This document shows positions 17,787 to 31,208 of a stretch of DNA of 64,000 bases, in pieces. Numbering within the stretch: the first letter of the stretch is position 1; each line of letters opens with the position of its first letter. Position numbers and translations under genes: made by a program. The notes under the pieces were generated by a model. That model was given only the letters and a program-made list of their open reading frames with translations. It searched no databases and was not told where the DNA came from. Source of the DNA: Cupriavidus pauculus (GTDB taxonomy: Bacteria > Pseudomonadota > Gammaproteobacteria > Burkholderiales > Burkholderiaceae); assembly GCF_022179805.1 (NCBI RefSeq), contig NZ_BPUO01000008.1:124001-188000 (forward strand), read 5' to 3'.

Positions 17787-20615
17787 TCAGGCCACCTCGC
17801 GCAGCAGCGTGCGGGCCTCGGTCTGCAGCGGGTCGTCCGACTGCTCCACCACTTCCTGCAGCAGTTCGCGGGCACCTTCCTTGTCACCGATCTCGATGTA
17901 GGCGCGTGCCAGGTCGATCTTGATCTGCATGTCGCGGCTGCCGTCCATGCCGGTGGCCGACAGCGTGCTGGCGGAGACACCGTGCGTGGAATCGCCCAGG
18001 CCTTCCGACGTCACGCGGGTCAGGTCGATCGGCTCGACCAGGCGGCCGTTCTGCAGCATCGTCGGCGCGGGCAGCGGCACGGTCGATTCCGTCAGCGACG
18101 GTGCATCGAACGTGGCCACCGGTGCCGGCTCGGCCACGGCGCCTGCCTCCGGCTTCGCGGCGTTCAGGTCCAGCGACAGGCTGGACATGTCGAACTCCAG
18201 CGGACGCGAGCGCGTCGGGGTGTCGAGCGCCGGCACTTCGGCCAGGTGACGATCGGACGCATCCGACGGCAGATCCAGGCCGTCATCGTGACGCGCGTCC
18301 AGAACGTCGTCGAGACGTGCCACCGGCACTGCCAGGTCGTCGTTACCGAATACCAGCGAGGCCAACTCCGGTGCCACGATGGGCTCCCCCGGCGCTGGCG
18401 CCGGGAAGGCGTCCAGCGGCAGGGCCAGGTCCGGCATGGCCGATACCGGGGCTGCCTGCTGCGTCGAATGAGCGGGATCCTGCGTCCGCCATTGGTCAGC
18501 AACCGGCGTGGTCGTATCGGCTTCCGCCACGACTTCCGGCGCCACCGACAGGTACAGCGCATTGCTCGGGTCCAGCTTGCGACCCATTTCCGCGACCTGT
18601 TGCCAGTCCGCGCCTTGTCCGCCTACCTGGGCGAACATTTCTTCTGCGATCACTCGGAAACCTTCCACATCCTGACGAGTGTTGTAAATCTCCAGCAGCT
18701 TCAGGCGAATGGCCTGACGCTCCGGATTCTGTTGCAACGCTTCGCGCAGGATTTCCTCGGCCTGCACGTCGCGTCCGTACGCGATGTACACCTCAGCCTC
18801 GGCAATGGGGTCTACTTCCGTTGCCTCGTGCGAGTTGTTGCCGATGCGGAAGTCGGCGCCGAACACGCTGTGCTGCGACGTGTCGACGCTTTGGCCACCA
18901 GCGGTGCCGAACAGGGAATGTCCGCCCGCCATGACCGTGCTTTCCTGAGACAGGATGCTGTCACCGAAACCGGTGCTTTCGCTCGCCTTCTGCTTCTGGC
19001 GGCGGCGATAGTACGCATATCCGCCAAGCAACGCAACCAGCACACCCGCGCCGGGCAGCAGCATCGGGTTGCCAAGCAGCTCGTCGATGAACGACGGCTG
19101 GGGCACCGGCTGGATGACAGGCGGCTTTTTCTTGGCGACGGCCGGGGCCGAAGCAGCGGCTTGCGGAGCCGATGCGGCGGCGGCAGACGTTGCAGCAGCG
19201 GGCTCGGAAGCCGGGGCTGCAGCCGTGGCGGCCGGTGCCGGTTCCGGCGTGGCCGTGCTCGGCGCCTCGGCCTTGGCCGGCTCGGCCGGGACCACGGTCG
19301 GGGCAGGCGCCGCGGCGGCGTCCGCCGGCTTGCCAGCCGCCGGAGCCGGAGCCGCTGCCGCAGCAGCGGTGGCTGCAGCGGCAGCCGGTGCGGCGGCCTT
19401 GGCCGCCTGGCTGCTCTGGTTAAGCTTTGCGATCTCCGCGTTCTTCAGCTCCATCAGGCGCTGCATGTCGGAGATGTTCTTCTCGAGATCGGATACGCGC
19501 GACTCGGCGTCCTTCAGCTTGCGCTGGCTGGCCACCTCGGCTTCCGCCTTGGCTTGCGCGCCCTTGTCGGCCTTCGAGAGCTTCAGTTCGTCGCGCGGAC
19601 CGGCGTTCGGCACGGTCGTGTCCTGCACGCGCGCCGTCACGTTGCCCGATTGCTCGCGGCCCGTGCCCGCATCCACCGACTTCGCGGCGGCGGCAGCGGC
19701 CAGGCGACTGCGATAGCTGTCGAAGCCTTGCGTATGGGCCACGACTTCGCGGCGCGCATCACGCGGGCTGACCGATTGCGCCTGCTGGGCGCTCGGCACC
19801 TTCAGCACGGCACCCGACTTGATCCGGTTGATATTGCCGCCGATGAAGGCATTGGGATTGTTGCGATACAGCGCCAGCAGCATCTGCTCCAGCGACACCG
19901 AATCCGCGCCCTGGGCAGCATCGCCGGCGATGGAATACAGGGTATCGCCACGCTGCACGGTGTAGGCGCCATTGGCGGCCACGCCATCGGTAACCGGGGC
20001 CGGCGCGGCGGCACGGCGCGGCTGACGAGGGGCTGGAGCCGGCGTCGGTGCGATGCCAGGTGCGGCGGCAACCGGGGCCGGCGCGGGTGCCGTGGCCGGC
20101 GACGCGTCGGGCGTGGCGGCCTGCACGATGGTGGTGGGCGAGAATGCCTGGTTCGACGGCTTGGCGCCAGCCGGATCCAGCAGGAACGTATAGGCTCGCG
20201 TGACCTTGCCGCTGGACCAGCTCATGTCGACCAGGATGTCGACGAACGGTTCGCTGAGCGGCTGGTTGGAACGCACGGTAGCCACGTAGCTGCCGTTCGC
20301 ACGCTTCTGCACCTCGAGCCTGACGCTGGAAATGGCCGACAGATAGGTCAGCCCTGCACGTGAATAGGCGGCGGGCGGCGCCAGCTTGACAGCCAGGCTG
20401 TCAGCTTCTTCAGGCGTCACCCCAGTGATATCGATTTCAGCCTGGAGCGGCTGCCCCAGGTTGGATTGAACCCTCAATTGCCCGAACCCCGCGGCGTACG
20501 CGGCAGGCTGCGCAAGCAGCAGACCGAGTGCCGTAAAGGCCAGCGTTGACCAGCGCTGACGGACATTAGGCGCATCTTTCCGGCGATGTAGGCTCACACT
20601 CACCTCGTGCTCCAT
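17787..20615 (-). CDS. fimV: FimV/HubP-family polar landmark protein
   Basis: A 942-residue inner-membrane protein. In order: an N-terminal signal segment (about 22-41, cleavage near AYAAG), the FimV N-terminal domain (43-150), a Pro/Ala linker, a LysM peptidoglycan-binding domain (217-275, YTVQRGDTLYSIAG), a coiled coil (about 355-400), an Ala/Pro/Thr-rich linker, one membrane span (about 515-535, followed by YYRRRQKQK), a long acidic cytoplasmic part with TPR-like helices (from about 600), and the conserved C-terminal FimV domain (about 895-942, KIDLARAYIEIGDKEGARELLQEVV). FimV/HubP proteins organise cell poles and type IV pilus assembly. The asd-fimV-truA order matches Pseudomonas. Confidence 0.93.
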   Translation of the reverse strand: MEHEVSVSLHRRKDAPNVRQRWSTLAFTALGLLLAQPAAYAAGFGQLRVQSNLGQPLQAEIDITGVTPEEADSLAVKLAPPAAYSRAGLTYLSAISSVRLEVQKRANGSYVATVRSNQPLSEPFVDILVDMSWSSGKVTRAYTFLLDPAGAKPSNQAFSPTTIVQAATPDASPATAPAPAPVAAAPGIAPTPAPAPRQPRRAAAPAPVTDGVAANGAYTVQRGDTLYSIAGDAAQGADSVSLEQMLLALYRNNPNAFIGGNINRIKSGAVLKVPSAQQAQSVSPRDARREVVAHTQGFDSYRSRLAAAAAAKSVDAGTGREQSGNVTARVQDTTVPNAGPRDELKLSKADKGAQAKAEAEVASQRKLKDAESRVSDLEKNISDMQRLMELKNAEIAKLNQSSQAAKAAAPAAAAATAAAAAAPAPAAGKPADAAAAPAPTVVPAEPAKAEAPSTATPEPAPAATAAAPASEPAAATSAAAASAPQAAASAPAVAKKKPPVIQPVPQPSFIDELLGNPMLLPGAGVLVALLGGYAYYRRRQKQKASESTGFGDSILSQESTVMAGGHSLFGTAGGQSVDTSQHSVFGADFRIGNNSHEATEVDPIAEAEVYIAYGRDVQAEEILREALQQNPERQAIRLKLLEIYNTRQDVEGFRVIAEEMFAQVGGQGADWQQVAEMGRKLDPSNALYLSVAPEVVAEADTTTPVADQWRTQDPAHSTQQAAPVSAMPDLALPLDAFPAPAPGEPIVAPELASLVFGNDDLAVPVARLDDVLDARHDDGLDLPSDASDRHLAEVPALDTPTRSRPLEFDMSSLSLDLNAAKPEAGAVAEPAPVATFDAPSLTESTVPLPAPTMLQNGRLVEPIDLTRVTSEGLGDSTHGVSASTLSATGMDGSRDMQIKIDLARAYIEIGDKEGARELLQEVVEQSDDPLQTEARTLLREVA

Positions 20616-20820
20616 TTATGGTTTTAGTAGCAAAAGTTAACCCGAATCCCAACAAATGGCTGGCTGGCGGGCTCGAAACCGGTCTGGCTTGCCGCCAGTC
20701 CTGGTACTCGCCCAATGTCGCTGCCGTCCACTCAAATGCACGGCGGCGATGACCCCGTGGCCAAGCGCATGCCGGCGTATTGTGACGCAAGCCCGTGAAA
20801 AAAAGCGCTCCACATGCGAC

Positions 20821-20844
20821 AACGCCGCGCTGATGCGCGGCGTT
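20821..20844. terminator. Hairpin between asd and fimV
   Basis: A perfect 10-bp stem AACGCCGCGC / GCGCGGCGTT with TGAT loop, 62 bp after the asd stop. No T tract follows on the minus strand, so it may slow rather than stop transcription. The remaining part of the 290-bp gap upstream of fimV is AT-richer and likely holds the fimV promoter. Confidence 0.45.
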
Positions 20845-20905
20845 GCTCGGAAAGCGGCCTATTCTGTTGCCTCCCCGCAACGAAAGCAGCGAGGCAAACC
20901 GGGGC

Positions 20906-22042
20906 TCAAGCCTCGATCAGAATGCGCAGCATACGCCGCAGCGGTTCGGCGGCGCCCCACAGCAGCTGGTCGCCCACCGTGAAGGCCGACAGGTACTCAC
21001 CGCCCATCTGCATCTTGCGCAGACGGCCAACCGGAATGGTCAGCGTGCCCGTCACGGCGGCCGGCGTCAGGTCCTTCATGCTGGCCTCACGCGTATTCGG
21101 CACTACCTTGGCCCACTCGTTGTTGGCAGCCAGCATGCCCTCGATCTCGTCGAGCGGCACGTCGCGGCGCAGCTTGATAGTGAGCGCTTGCGAATGGCAG
21201 CGCATGGCGCCGATCCGCACGCACAGGCCGTCCACTGCGATCGGGCTGGCGCCGGTGGCACCCACGAAGCCTTCGCCCCGGCCCAGGATCTTGTTGGTCT
21301 CGGCGCCGCCCTTCCATTCTTCCTTGGAAACGCCGTTGCCCAGGTCCTTGTCGATCCACGGAATCAGGTTGCCGGCCAGCGGCACGCCAAACTGCTTGGT
21401 TTCGTCAGCCGACAGGCCGTGCTGCGTGGCCAGGATCTGGCGGTCGATCTCCAAGATGGCCGAAGCGGGATTGTCCAGCAACGGCTTGACCGCGGCGTTC
21501 AGCGTGCCGAACTGCGTCAGCAGCTCGCGCATATGCTGTGCACCGCCGCCCGACGCGGCCTGGTAGGTCATCGAGGTCATCCACTCGATCAGGTCGTGCT
21601 GGAACAGGCCACCCAGGCCCATCATCATGCAGCTGACCGTGCAGTTACCGCCGATGAAGTTCTTCACGCCCTTGGACAGCGCGTCCTTGATCACGCCGAG
21701 GTTCACCGGGTCGAGGACGATGATGGCGTCGTCCTTCATGCGCAGCGACGAAGCCGCGTCGATCCAGTAGCCATTCCAGCCCGCAGCACGCAGGCGCGGG
21801 AACACATCGTTCGTGTAATCGCCGCCCTGGGCGGTGAGCACCACGTCGCACTTCTTCAGCGCGTCGATGTCGTTCGCATCTTTCAGCGTGGTTTCGTTCT
21901 TGGCCATGGCCGGGGCCTTGCCGCCAGCGTTGGACGTGCTGAAGAAAACGGGCTCGATATGGTCGAAATCACGCTCTTCCTGCATGCGCTGCATCAGGAC
22001 GCTGCCGACCATTCCTCGCCAACCGACGAGACCTACAATCAT
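20906..22042 (-). CDS. asd: Aspartate-semialdehyde dehydrogenase
   Basis: A 378-residue NADPH-dependent enzyme that reduces aspartyl phosphate to aspartate semialdehyde, the branch point to lysine/diaminopimelate, methionine and threonine. The nucleophilic Cys is C134 in [17 protein letters not shown], as in the enteric enzyme, and a second Cys at 138 is local. The N-terminal NADP motif is [13 protein letters not shown]. It is separated from leuB upstream by 439 bp containing a REP-like repeat, so it probably has its own promoter. Confidence 0.96.
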   Translation of the reverse strand: MIVGLVGWRGMVGSVLMQRMQEERDFDHIEPVFFSTSNAGGKAPAMAKNETTLKDANDIDALKKCDVVLTAQGGDYTNDVFPRLRAAGWNGYWIDAASSLRMKDDAIIVLDPVNLGVIKDALSKGVKNFIGGNCTVSCMMMGLGGLFQHDLIEWMTSMTYQAASGGGAQHMRELLTQFGTLNAAVKPLLDNPASAILEIDRQILATQHGLSADETKQFGVPLAGNLIPWIDKDLGNGVSKEEWKGGAETNKILGRGEGFVGATGASPIAVDGLCVRIGAMRCHSQALTIKLRRDVPLDEIEGMLAANNEWAKVVPNTREASMKDLTPAAVTGTLTIPVGRLRKMQMGGEYLSAFTVGDQLLWGAAEPLRRMLRILIEA

Positions 22043-22337
22043 GACTTACCTCGATGTGATGTGAACTTCCCCGCCATTTTCCTCGCCCGGCGTGGCTGCG
22101 CGGGGAAGACGGGCAGGCACGACGAACGATCTAGGGGATCGTTTTGGTAATGGTTTTAATCGTCGTTGCGGTCAGGCCGCGCGCACCCATGCCAATCGCG
22201 CCGCCGGTAGCGGTGCGAGTCGTGCAAGCAGTCAGGAGGGACTGGTGGATACGGGCCATGACGGGAGAGTCTACACGAATTTGCGGCAACGCCGCAGGCG
22301 GAATTACGGCGTTTTGTAGCTCGCCACCACCTTGACT
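22043..22337. other. Intergenic region upstream of asd
   Basis: This part of the asd-leuB gap should contain the asd promoter. A 42-codon minus-strand reading frame (22131-22259) is present but has no Shine-Dalgarno and a Thr-heavy composition without recognisable features; I do not call it a gene. Confidence 0.3.
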
Positions 22338-22458
22338 CCCCTCTCCCGCACGCGGGAGAGGGGTTTGGGGGTGAGGGAAATGGGCATCAAATTGCGTTTT
22401 CGCATCTTGAAGCGCCCGGCCCTCACCCCCGGCCCCTCTCCCGCGTTGCGGGAGAGGG
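22338..22458. repeat. REP-like paired palindromes (copy 1)
   Basis: Two GC-rich palindromes, CCCCTCTCCCGC/GCGGGAGAGGGG (22338-22363) and a second near 22434-22458, in a paired (BIME-like) arrangement about 70 bp apart. The inner edges read GGGGGTGAGGG and CCCTCACCCCC. It lies just after the leuB stop and may also end that transcript. Confidence 0.8.
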
Positions 22459-22481
22459 AGCAAACCGGCAGCGATGGCGGA

Positions 22482-23549
22482 TTACAGCGCGGCCAGCACG
22501 GCTTCGCCCATTTCCTTCGTGCCAACCTGCTTGCAGCCCGGCGTCAGGATGTCGCCGGTGCGGTAGCCCTGGGCCAGCACCTTCTTGACGGCGGTCTCGA
22601 TGCGGTCGGCCTGCTCGGCGCGGTTCAGCGAGTAGCGCAGCATCATCGCCGCCGACAGGATGGTGGCCAGCGGATTGGCCACGCCCTTGCCGGCGATGTC
22701 CGGTGCCGAGCCGTGCGACGGTTCGTACAGGCCCTTGTTGTTGGCATCCAGCGAAGCCGACGGCAGCATGCCGATCGAGCCCGTCAGCATGGCGGCCTCG
22801 TCCGACAGGATGTCGCCGAACATGTTGCCGGTGACGATCACGTCGAAGCTCTTCGGCGCCTTCACCAGTTGCATCGCGGCGTTGTCCACGTACATGTGCG
22901 ACAGCTCGACGTCCGGATATTCCTTGCTGACATCGATCACGATGTCCTTCCAGAACTGGAACGTCTCCAGCACATTGGCCTTGTCCACGCTGCACAGCTT
23001 CTTGCCGCGCTTGGCCGCGGCCTGGAACGCCACGTGGGCGATGCGGCGGATTTCCGGCTCGCTGTAGCGCATCGTGTCGAAGCCTTCGCGGGCGCCCTTG
23101 AACAGGCCGTCCGGCGCCTCGCGCACGCCGCGCGGCTGGCCGAAGTAGATGTCGCCGTTCAGTTCGCGCACGATCAGGATGTCCAGGCCGGCCACCAGTT
23201 CGGGCTTCAGGCTCGACGCACCGGTCAGTTCCGGATAGCAGATCGCCGGACGGAAGTTGGCGAACAGCTGCAGGTGCTTGCGCAGGCCCAGGATGGCCTG
23301 CTCGGGGCGCAGCGGGCGCTCCAGGCTGTCGTACTTCCAGTCACCCACGGCGCCGAACAGGATGGCGTCGGCTTCCTTGGCCAGCTTCAGCGTGTTCTCC
23401 GGCAGCGGGTGGCCTTCGGCTTCGTAGCCGGCGCCGCCCACGGGCGCGGTTTCCATCTCGAACTTTTCGTCGAGCGCGTTGAGCACCTTGACGGCCTCGG
23501 CAATGATCTCGGGGCCGATGCCGTCGCCCGGCAGGACTGCAATCTTCAT
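22482..23549 (-). CDS. leuB: 3-isopropylmalate dehydrogenase
   Basis: A 355-residue NAD-dependent oxidative decarboxylase for the third step of leucine synthesis. The N-terminus [15 protein letters not shown], the substrate-binding [16 protein letters not shown] region and the metal/NAD site GSMLPSASL with [14 protein letters not shown] are all present. It starts 33 bp after leuD and closes the leuCD-leuB group. Confidence 0.96.
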   Translation of the reverse strand: MKIAVLPGDGIGPEIIAEAVKVLNALDEKFEMETAPVGGAGYEAEGHPLPENTLKLAKEADAILFGAVGDWKYDSLERPLRPEQAILGLRKHLQLFANFRPAICYPELTGASSLKPELVAGLDILIVRELNGDIYFGQPRGVREAPDGLFKGAREGFDTMRYSEPEIRRIAHVAFQAAAKRGKKLCSVDKANVLETFQFWKDIVIDVSKEYPDVELSHMYVDNAAMQLVKAPKSFDVIVTGNMFGDILSDEAAMLTGSIGMLPSASLDANNKGLYEPSHGSAPDIAGKGVANPLATILSAAMMLRYSLNRAEQADRIETAVKKVLAQGYRTGDILTPGCKQVGTKEMGEAVLAAL

Positions 23550-23582
23550 GTTTCTTCCTGGTAGGTTGTTATCCGGTCCGCT

Positions 23583-24233
23583 TCAGCCAACCACGCGGTT
23601 GCCAAGCCACGGCATCTTCGTCAGGCGCTCGGCCTCGTAAGCCTTGATCTTGTCGTTGTGGCGCAGCGTCAGGCCGATATCGTCGAAACCGTTCAGCATG
23701 CAGTACTTGCGGAACGGGGCGATGTCGAACGAATAGCTGTCGCCGCCCGGCGTGACCACCACCTGGCGATCGAGGTCGATCGTCAGCTGGTAGCCCGGGA
23801 ACGCGTTGGTCTCGTTGAACAGGTGGTCCACCTGCAGTTCGCTGAGCGCCACCGGCAGCAGGCCGTTCTTGTAGCAGTTGTTGAAGAAGATGTCGGCGAA
23901 GCTCGGCGCGATCACGGCGCGGAAGCCGTATTGCGTCAGCGCCCACGGTGCGTGCTCGCGCGAGCTGCCGCAGCCGAAGTTGTTGCGCGCCAGCAGGATC
24001 GATGCGCCCTGGTAGCGCGACTGGTTCAGCACGAAGTCCGGGTTCAGCGGACGGCGGCTGTTGTCCTGGCCCGGCTGGCCTACGTCCTTGTAGCGCCACT
24101 CGTCGAACAGGTTCGGACCAAAGCCCGTGCGCTTGATCGACTTCAGGAACTGCTTCGGGATGATCGCGTCGGTATCGACGTTCTCGCGATCGAGCGGCGC
24201 CACAAGGCCGCTGTGTACTGTGAACTTGTCCAT
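23583..24233 (-). CDS. leuD: 3-isopropylmalate dehydratase small subunit
   Basis: A 216-residue small subunit of the isopropylmalate isomerase. The LeuD signature [14 protein letters not shown] and the N-terminal [18 protein letters not shown] are intact. It pairs with LeuC upstream, although a small entericidin-type lipoprotein gene lies between them (9-bp gap). Confidence 0.96.
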   Translation of the reverse strand: MDKFTVHSGLVAPLDRENVDTDAIIPKQFLKSIKRTGFGPNLFDEWRYKDVGQPGQDNSRRPLNPDFVLNQSRYQGASILLARNNFGCGSSREHAPWALTQYGFRAVIAPSFADIFFNNCYKNGLLPVALSELQVDHLFNETNAFPGYQLTIDLDRQVVVTPGGDSYSFDIAPFRKYCMLNGFDDIGLTLRHNDKIKAYEAERLTKMPWLGNRVVG

Positions 24234-24242
24234 GATGTGTCC

Positions 24243-24374
24243 TTACTTCCGGGCGGCGTTCTCGAGGGCCTGCCCGGCAGCCTGCGTGTCCTTGCCAAAG
24301 CCGGCAATCGTGTTGCAGCCAGCCAGTTGCAGCATGCCCAGGCATGCCAGCAGCGTGATCACGATCTTTTTCAT
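24243..24374 (-). CDS. ecnA: Entericidin A/B-family small lipoprotein
   Basis: A 43-residue protein with a lipoprotein signal peptide: MKKIVITLLACLGMLQLAGC, lipobox LAGC with the lipidated Cys at residue 20. The mature 24 residues NTIAGFGKDTQAAGQALENA match entericidin A/B (consensus C-NT-GFG-D...G). In enterics, entericidins form an antidote/toxin lipoprotein pair linked to cell lysis in stationary phase. Here there is only one copy, placed between leuC and leuD on the same strand, with GAGAG upstream as Shine-Dalgarno. A toxin role cannot be inferred from one gene. Confidence 0.85.
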   Translation of the reverse strand: MKKIVITLLACLGMLQLAGCNTIAGFGKDTQAAGQALENAARK

Positions 24375-24423
24375 GTTCTCTCTTTTCGAAAGTCGTGGTT
24401 GACCAGTTGACCCGTCCCGGCTA

Positions 24424-25833
24424 TCAGCCGAGTTTGCGGATGTCGACGAAATGCCCTTCGATCGCGGCCGCGGCGGCCATGGCCGGGCTTACCAGGTGCG
24501 TACGGCCACCGGCGCCCTGACGGCCCTCGAAGTTGCGGTTCGACGTGGACGCGCAGCGCTCGCCCGGTTCCAGGCGGTCGGCGTTCATCGCCAGGCACAT
24601 CGAGCAGCCCGGCTCGCGCCATTCGAAACCAGCCGCCTTGAACACCTTGTCCAGCCCTTCCTGCTCGGCCTGCGCCTTGACCAGCCCCGAACCCGGCACG
24701 ACCATCGCCAGCTTCACGTTGGACGCCACCTTGCGGCCCAGCTTCTGCACCACCCAGGCTGCCGCGCGCATGTCTTCGATACGGCTGTTCGTGCACGACC
24801 CGATGAACACCTTGTCGATGTTGATCGACTCCATCGGCATGTTCGGCTGCAGGTTCATGTACTCCAGCGCGCGCTCCATGGCGTTGCGCTTGTTCGCGTC
24901 CTTTTCCTTTTCGGGGTCCGGCACGCGGTCTTCGATGCTGACGACCATCTCGGGCGACGTGCCCCAGGTCACTTGCGGGCGGATATCCTCGGCACGCAGC
25001 TCCACCACCTTGTCGAAGTGGGCGCCAGCGTCGGAATGCAGCGTGCGCCAGTAGGCGGCAGCCTGCTCCAGCTCCACGCCCTGCGGCGCGAATGGACGGT
25101 TCTTCACGTATTCCAGCGTCACGTCGTCCACGGCCACCAGCCCGGCGCGCGCGCCGGCTTCGATCGCCATGTTGCAGACGGTCATGCGGCCTTCCATCGT
25201 CAGGTCGCGGATGGCCGAACCAGCGAATTCCATCGTGTAGCCCGTGCCGCCGGCCGTGCCGATCTTGCCGATGATGGCCAGCACGATGTCCTTGGCGGTG
25301 CAGCCGCGCGGCAGCTTGCCTTCCACCTTGATCAGCATGTTCTTGGCCTTCTTGCCAAGCAGCGTCTGAGTGGCCAGCACGTGTTCCACTTCGGAAGTGC
25401 CGATGCCGTGCGCCAGCGCGCCGAACGCGCCGTGCGTGCTGGTGTGCGAGTCGCCGCAGACCACGGTCATGCCGGGCAACGTGGCGCCCTGCTCCGGCCC
25501 GATCACGTGCACGATGCCCTGGCGGTGATCGTTCATCTTGAACTGCGTGATGCCGTAGGCGTCGCAGTTGGCGTCCAGCGTATCGACCTGCAGCTTCGAG
25601 ATCGGATCGGCAATGCCTTGCGTGCGGTCGGTGGTCGGCACGTTGTGATCGGACACCGCCAGGTTCGCGCTGATGCGCCATACCGGACGCTCCGCCAGCT
25701 TCAGGCCCTCGAAGGCCTGCGGGCTGGTTACTTCGTGCAGCAGATGACGGTCGATGTAGAGCAGCGTGGTGCCGTCTTCCTCGACGTGGACAGTGTGGTC
25801 ATCCCAGAGTTTGTCGTAGAGCGTCTTGGCCAT
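24424..25833 (-). CDS. leuC: 3-isopropylmalate dehydratase large subunit
   Basis: A 469-residue aconitase-family protein carrying the catalytic [4Fe-4S] cluster. The three ligand cysteines are in [13 protein letters not shown] and CSMCLAMN; the substrate segment [30 protein letters not shown] is canonical. The start at 25833 gives [15 protein letters not shown], the family N-terminus; about 97 further in-frame codons upstream show no similarity and run into the REP-like region. First gene of the leucine unit leuC-ecn-leuD-leuB. Confidence 0.95.
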   Translation of the reverse strand: MAKTLYDKLWDDHTVHVEEDGTTLLYIDRHLLHEVTSPQAFEGLKLAERPVWRISANLAVSDHNVPTTDRTQGIADPISKLQVDTLDANCDAYGITQFKMNDHRQGIVHVIGPEQGATLPGMTVVCGDSHTSTHGAFGALAHGIGTSEVEHVLATQTLLGKKAKNMLIKVEGKLPRGCTAKDIVLAIIGKIGTAGGTGYTMEFAGSAIRDLTMEGRMTVCNMAIEAGARAGLVAVDDVTLEYVKNRPFAPQGVELEQAAAYWRTLHSDAGAHFDKVVELRAEDIRPQVTWGTSPEMVVSIEDRVPDPEKEKDANKRNAMERALEYMNLQPNMPMESINIDKVFIGSCTNSRIEDMRAAAWVVQKLGRKVASNVKLAMVVPGSGLVKAQAEQEGLDKVFKAAGFEWREPGCSMCLAMNADRLEPGERCASTSNRNFEGRQGAGGRTHLVSPAMAAAAAIEGHFVDIRKLG

Positions 25834-26112
25834 GATGCGGGGGGGCAGACCGTCCGTTCGTACCCGATGGACACGAACGACGCGAATCCGCGCGTTGTTT
25901 GCAGGGGAATTTGTTTTCCGGATGCCGTCGCGGGCAAGCAGGCTATTTTGCTGCTTTTCCGGCGGAGCCGGTGATTGCTTGACATCGCAATCGATTATGC
26001 CACGCAGGCCCGCCGCCGATGGGCAGCCCGCACCGCCCGGGCGGCGGTCATTGGCGAAAGGGGGATTTCGTGGATGGCGAAGGGGCTTTGGATGCCCCCT
26101 TGGCGGGAAGCT
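25834..26112. other. Intergenic region upstream of leuC
   Basis: The upstream region of the leucine genes. I see a CATAAT on the minus strand (25994-25999) as a possible -10, but no convincing -35 and no leader peptide with leucine codons. No gene is supported. Confidence 0.3.
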
Positions 26113-26234
26113 CCCCTCTCCCACGCCGTGGGAGAGGGGTTGGGGGTGAGGGTCGGCGGTTCTGCTTGCCGACGAATGGCAATTTGGACCGCTTGCCCTC
26201 TCCCCCTACCCCTCTCCCGCGCGCGGGAGAGGGG
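26113..26234. repeat. REP-like paired palindromes (copy 2)
   Basis: Palindromes at 26113-26139 (CCCCTCTCCCACG/CGTGGGAGAGGGG) and 26209-26234 (CCCTCTCCCGCG/CGCGGGAGAGGG), about 70 bp apart. The interior carries the sub-repeat TCTGCTTGCCGACGA...GGCAATTTGGACCG, which is shared with the copies at 48375 and 63564. It sits between livF and leuC. Confidence 0.8.
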
Positions 26235-26262
26235 AGCGCATATCGGCGCTACGTGGTCGGTA

Positions 26263-29002
<2,740 letters not shown>

Positions 29003-29014
29003 GTCGTCCTCCCC

Positions 29015-29941
<927 letters not shown>

Positions 29942-30019
29942 GCGGGGGACCTTGTGGATCGGGAAGTCCGATGCGCGATGCCGGCCGCCCTTATGTGGCG
30001 ACTAACCGACATCGAACCG

Positions 30020-30062
30020 ATACCAAAACGCCCCGCAAGCCGGATCGGCAGCGGGGCGTTTC
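30020..30062 (-). terminator. Attenuating hairpin between livJ and livH
   Basis: A 10-bp perfect stem AACGCCCCGC (30027-30036) / GCGGGGCGTT (30051-30060) with a 14-nt loop. On the minus strand it is followed by TTGGTAT, a short and imperfect T tract. The position suggests partial termination that keeps binding protein in excess of permease. Confidence 0.65.
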
Positions 30063-30080
30063 GCCAGGATGGCGCCGGGT

Positions 30081-31208
30081 TTAGTTGGCGGCGGTCTTCG
30101 TGGCGTCCTTGTGCCACGTGTAGACGACGAACTTGAACGACTTCAGGTCGCCCTTGGCGTCGTATTCGACCTTGCCGATCGGCGTGGTGAATGCGTTCTT
30201 GTGCATGTACGCAGCCACCTTGGTCGGATCCGTGCTCTTGGCACCGGCGATGGCGTCGCCGATGATCTTCACGGCGGCGTACGCGGGCATCTGGAACGGA
30301 CCGTTGGCGTCACGCTTCTTGTCGGCGAAAGCCTTCACCAGACCAGCGTTGGCCGGATCGGCCGAGAAGTCGGCCGGCAGCGTCACGAGCATGCCTTCCG
30401 AAGCCGGGCCGGCAATGGCGGTCACGTCCTTGTTGCCCACGCCTTCGGGGCCCATGAACGTGGCCTTCACGCCCTGCTCGCGCGCCTGGCGCAGCAGCAG
30501 GCCCATTTCCGGGTGGTAGCCGCCGAAGTACACGAAGTCCACGCCCTGCGACTTCAGCTTGGTGATCACGGCCGAGTAGTCCGAATCGCCGGCGTTGATG
30601 CCTTCGAACACTGCCACCGGAATCTTGGCGGCTTCCAGGTCCTTCTTCACCGAGCTGGCGATGCCCTGGCCGTACGACTGCTTGTCGTGCAGCACGGCAA
30701 CCTTCTTCGGCTTGACCTTGCCAATGATGTACTGGGCAGCGGCCGGGCCTTGCTGGTCGTCACGCCCGATGGTGCGGAAGATGAAGTTGCGCTTCTTCGT
30801 TTCGGTCAGTTGCGGCGCGGTAGCCGACGGCGTGACCATCACGACGCCTTCGTTCTCGTAGATATCCGATGCCGGAATGGTCGAACCCGAGCACACGTGA
30901 CCGATCACGTAGTGGATGCCCTGGCTGACGACCTTGTTGGCCACGGCCACGGCCTGCTTCGGCTCGCAGGCATCGTCCATCAGCACGGCTTCGAACTTGT
31001 TGCCGTTGGCGCCGCCTGCCGCATTGATCTGTTCGATCGCGGTCAGGGCACCGGCCTTGACCATGTCGCCGTACTGGGCAACCGAGCCGCTCATGGGGCC
31101 GGCAATGGCGATCTTGATGGTTTCGGCGTTGGCCGAGCTAAAGGCAGCGAGACCGGCAGTGGCAAGCACGGCGGCCATGGCAGTAGACGTGAGACGGGAC
31201 AGCGTCAT
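30081..31208 (-). CDS. livJ: Branched-chain amino-acid ABC transporter substrate-binding protein
   Basis: A 375-residue periplasmic binding protein of the leucine/isoleucine/valine type. The signal peptide is MTLSRLTSTAMAAVLATAGL to cleavage after SSANA (about residue 28). The mature part starts ETIKIAIAGPMSGSVAQYGDM and includes the Leu-binding loop VIGHVCSGSTIPAS. The start at 31208 has GGAG upstream. It is the first gene of the transport operon; the exact specificity within aliphatic amino acids is unknown. Confidence 0.93.
   Translation of the reverse strand: MTLSRLTSTAMAAVLATAGLAAFSSANAETIKIAIAGPMSGSVAQYGDMVKAGALTAIEQINAAGGANGNKFEAVLMDDACEPKQAVAVANKVVSQGIHYVIGHVCSGSTIPASDIYENEGVVMVTPSATAPQLTETKKRNFIFRTIGRDDQQGPAAAQYIIGKVKPKKVAVLHDKQSYGQGIASSVKKDLEAAKIPVAVFEGINAGDSDYSAVITKLKSQGVDFVYFGGYHPEMGLLLRQAREQGVKATFMGPEGVGNKDVTAIAGPASEGMLVTLPADFSADPANAGLVKAFADKKRDANGPFQMPAYAAVKIIGDAIAGAKSTDPTKVAAYMHKNAFTTPIGKVEYDAKGDLKSFKFVVYTWHKDATKTAAN

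Noticed and set aside
16716-20363. A 1215-codon open frame on the plus strand
   Set aside because: It runs antisense to trpF, truA and fimV. High GC and strong third-position bias create long antisense frames, and its Arg/His/Gly-rich translation has no domain.
22131-22259. A 42-codon minus-strand frame between leuB and asd
   Set aside because: It lacks a Shine-Dalgarno and has a low-complexity Thr-rich sequence with no signal peptide or known motif. It could still be tested by conservation.
24243-24374. A toxin-antitoxin module at the entericidin gene
   Set aside because: Only one entericidin-type gene is present, with no second lipoprotein or regulator beside it.
26107-26240. A CRISPR array or tandem repeat made of the GC-rich repeats
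   Set aside because: The units are dispersed palindromes in pairs, not direct repeats with regular spacers, and no cas genes are present.
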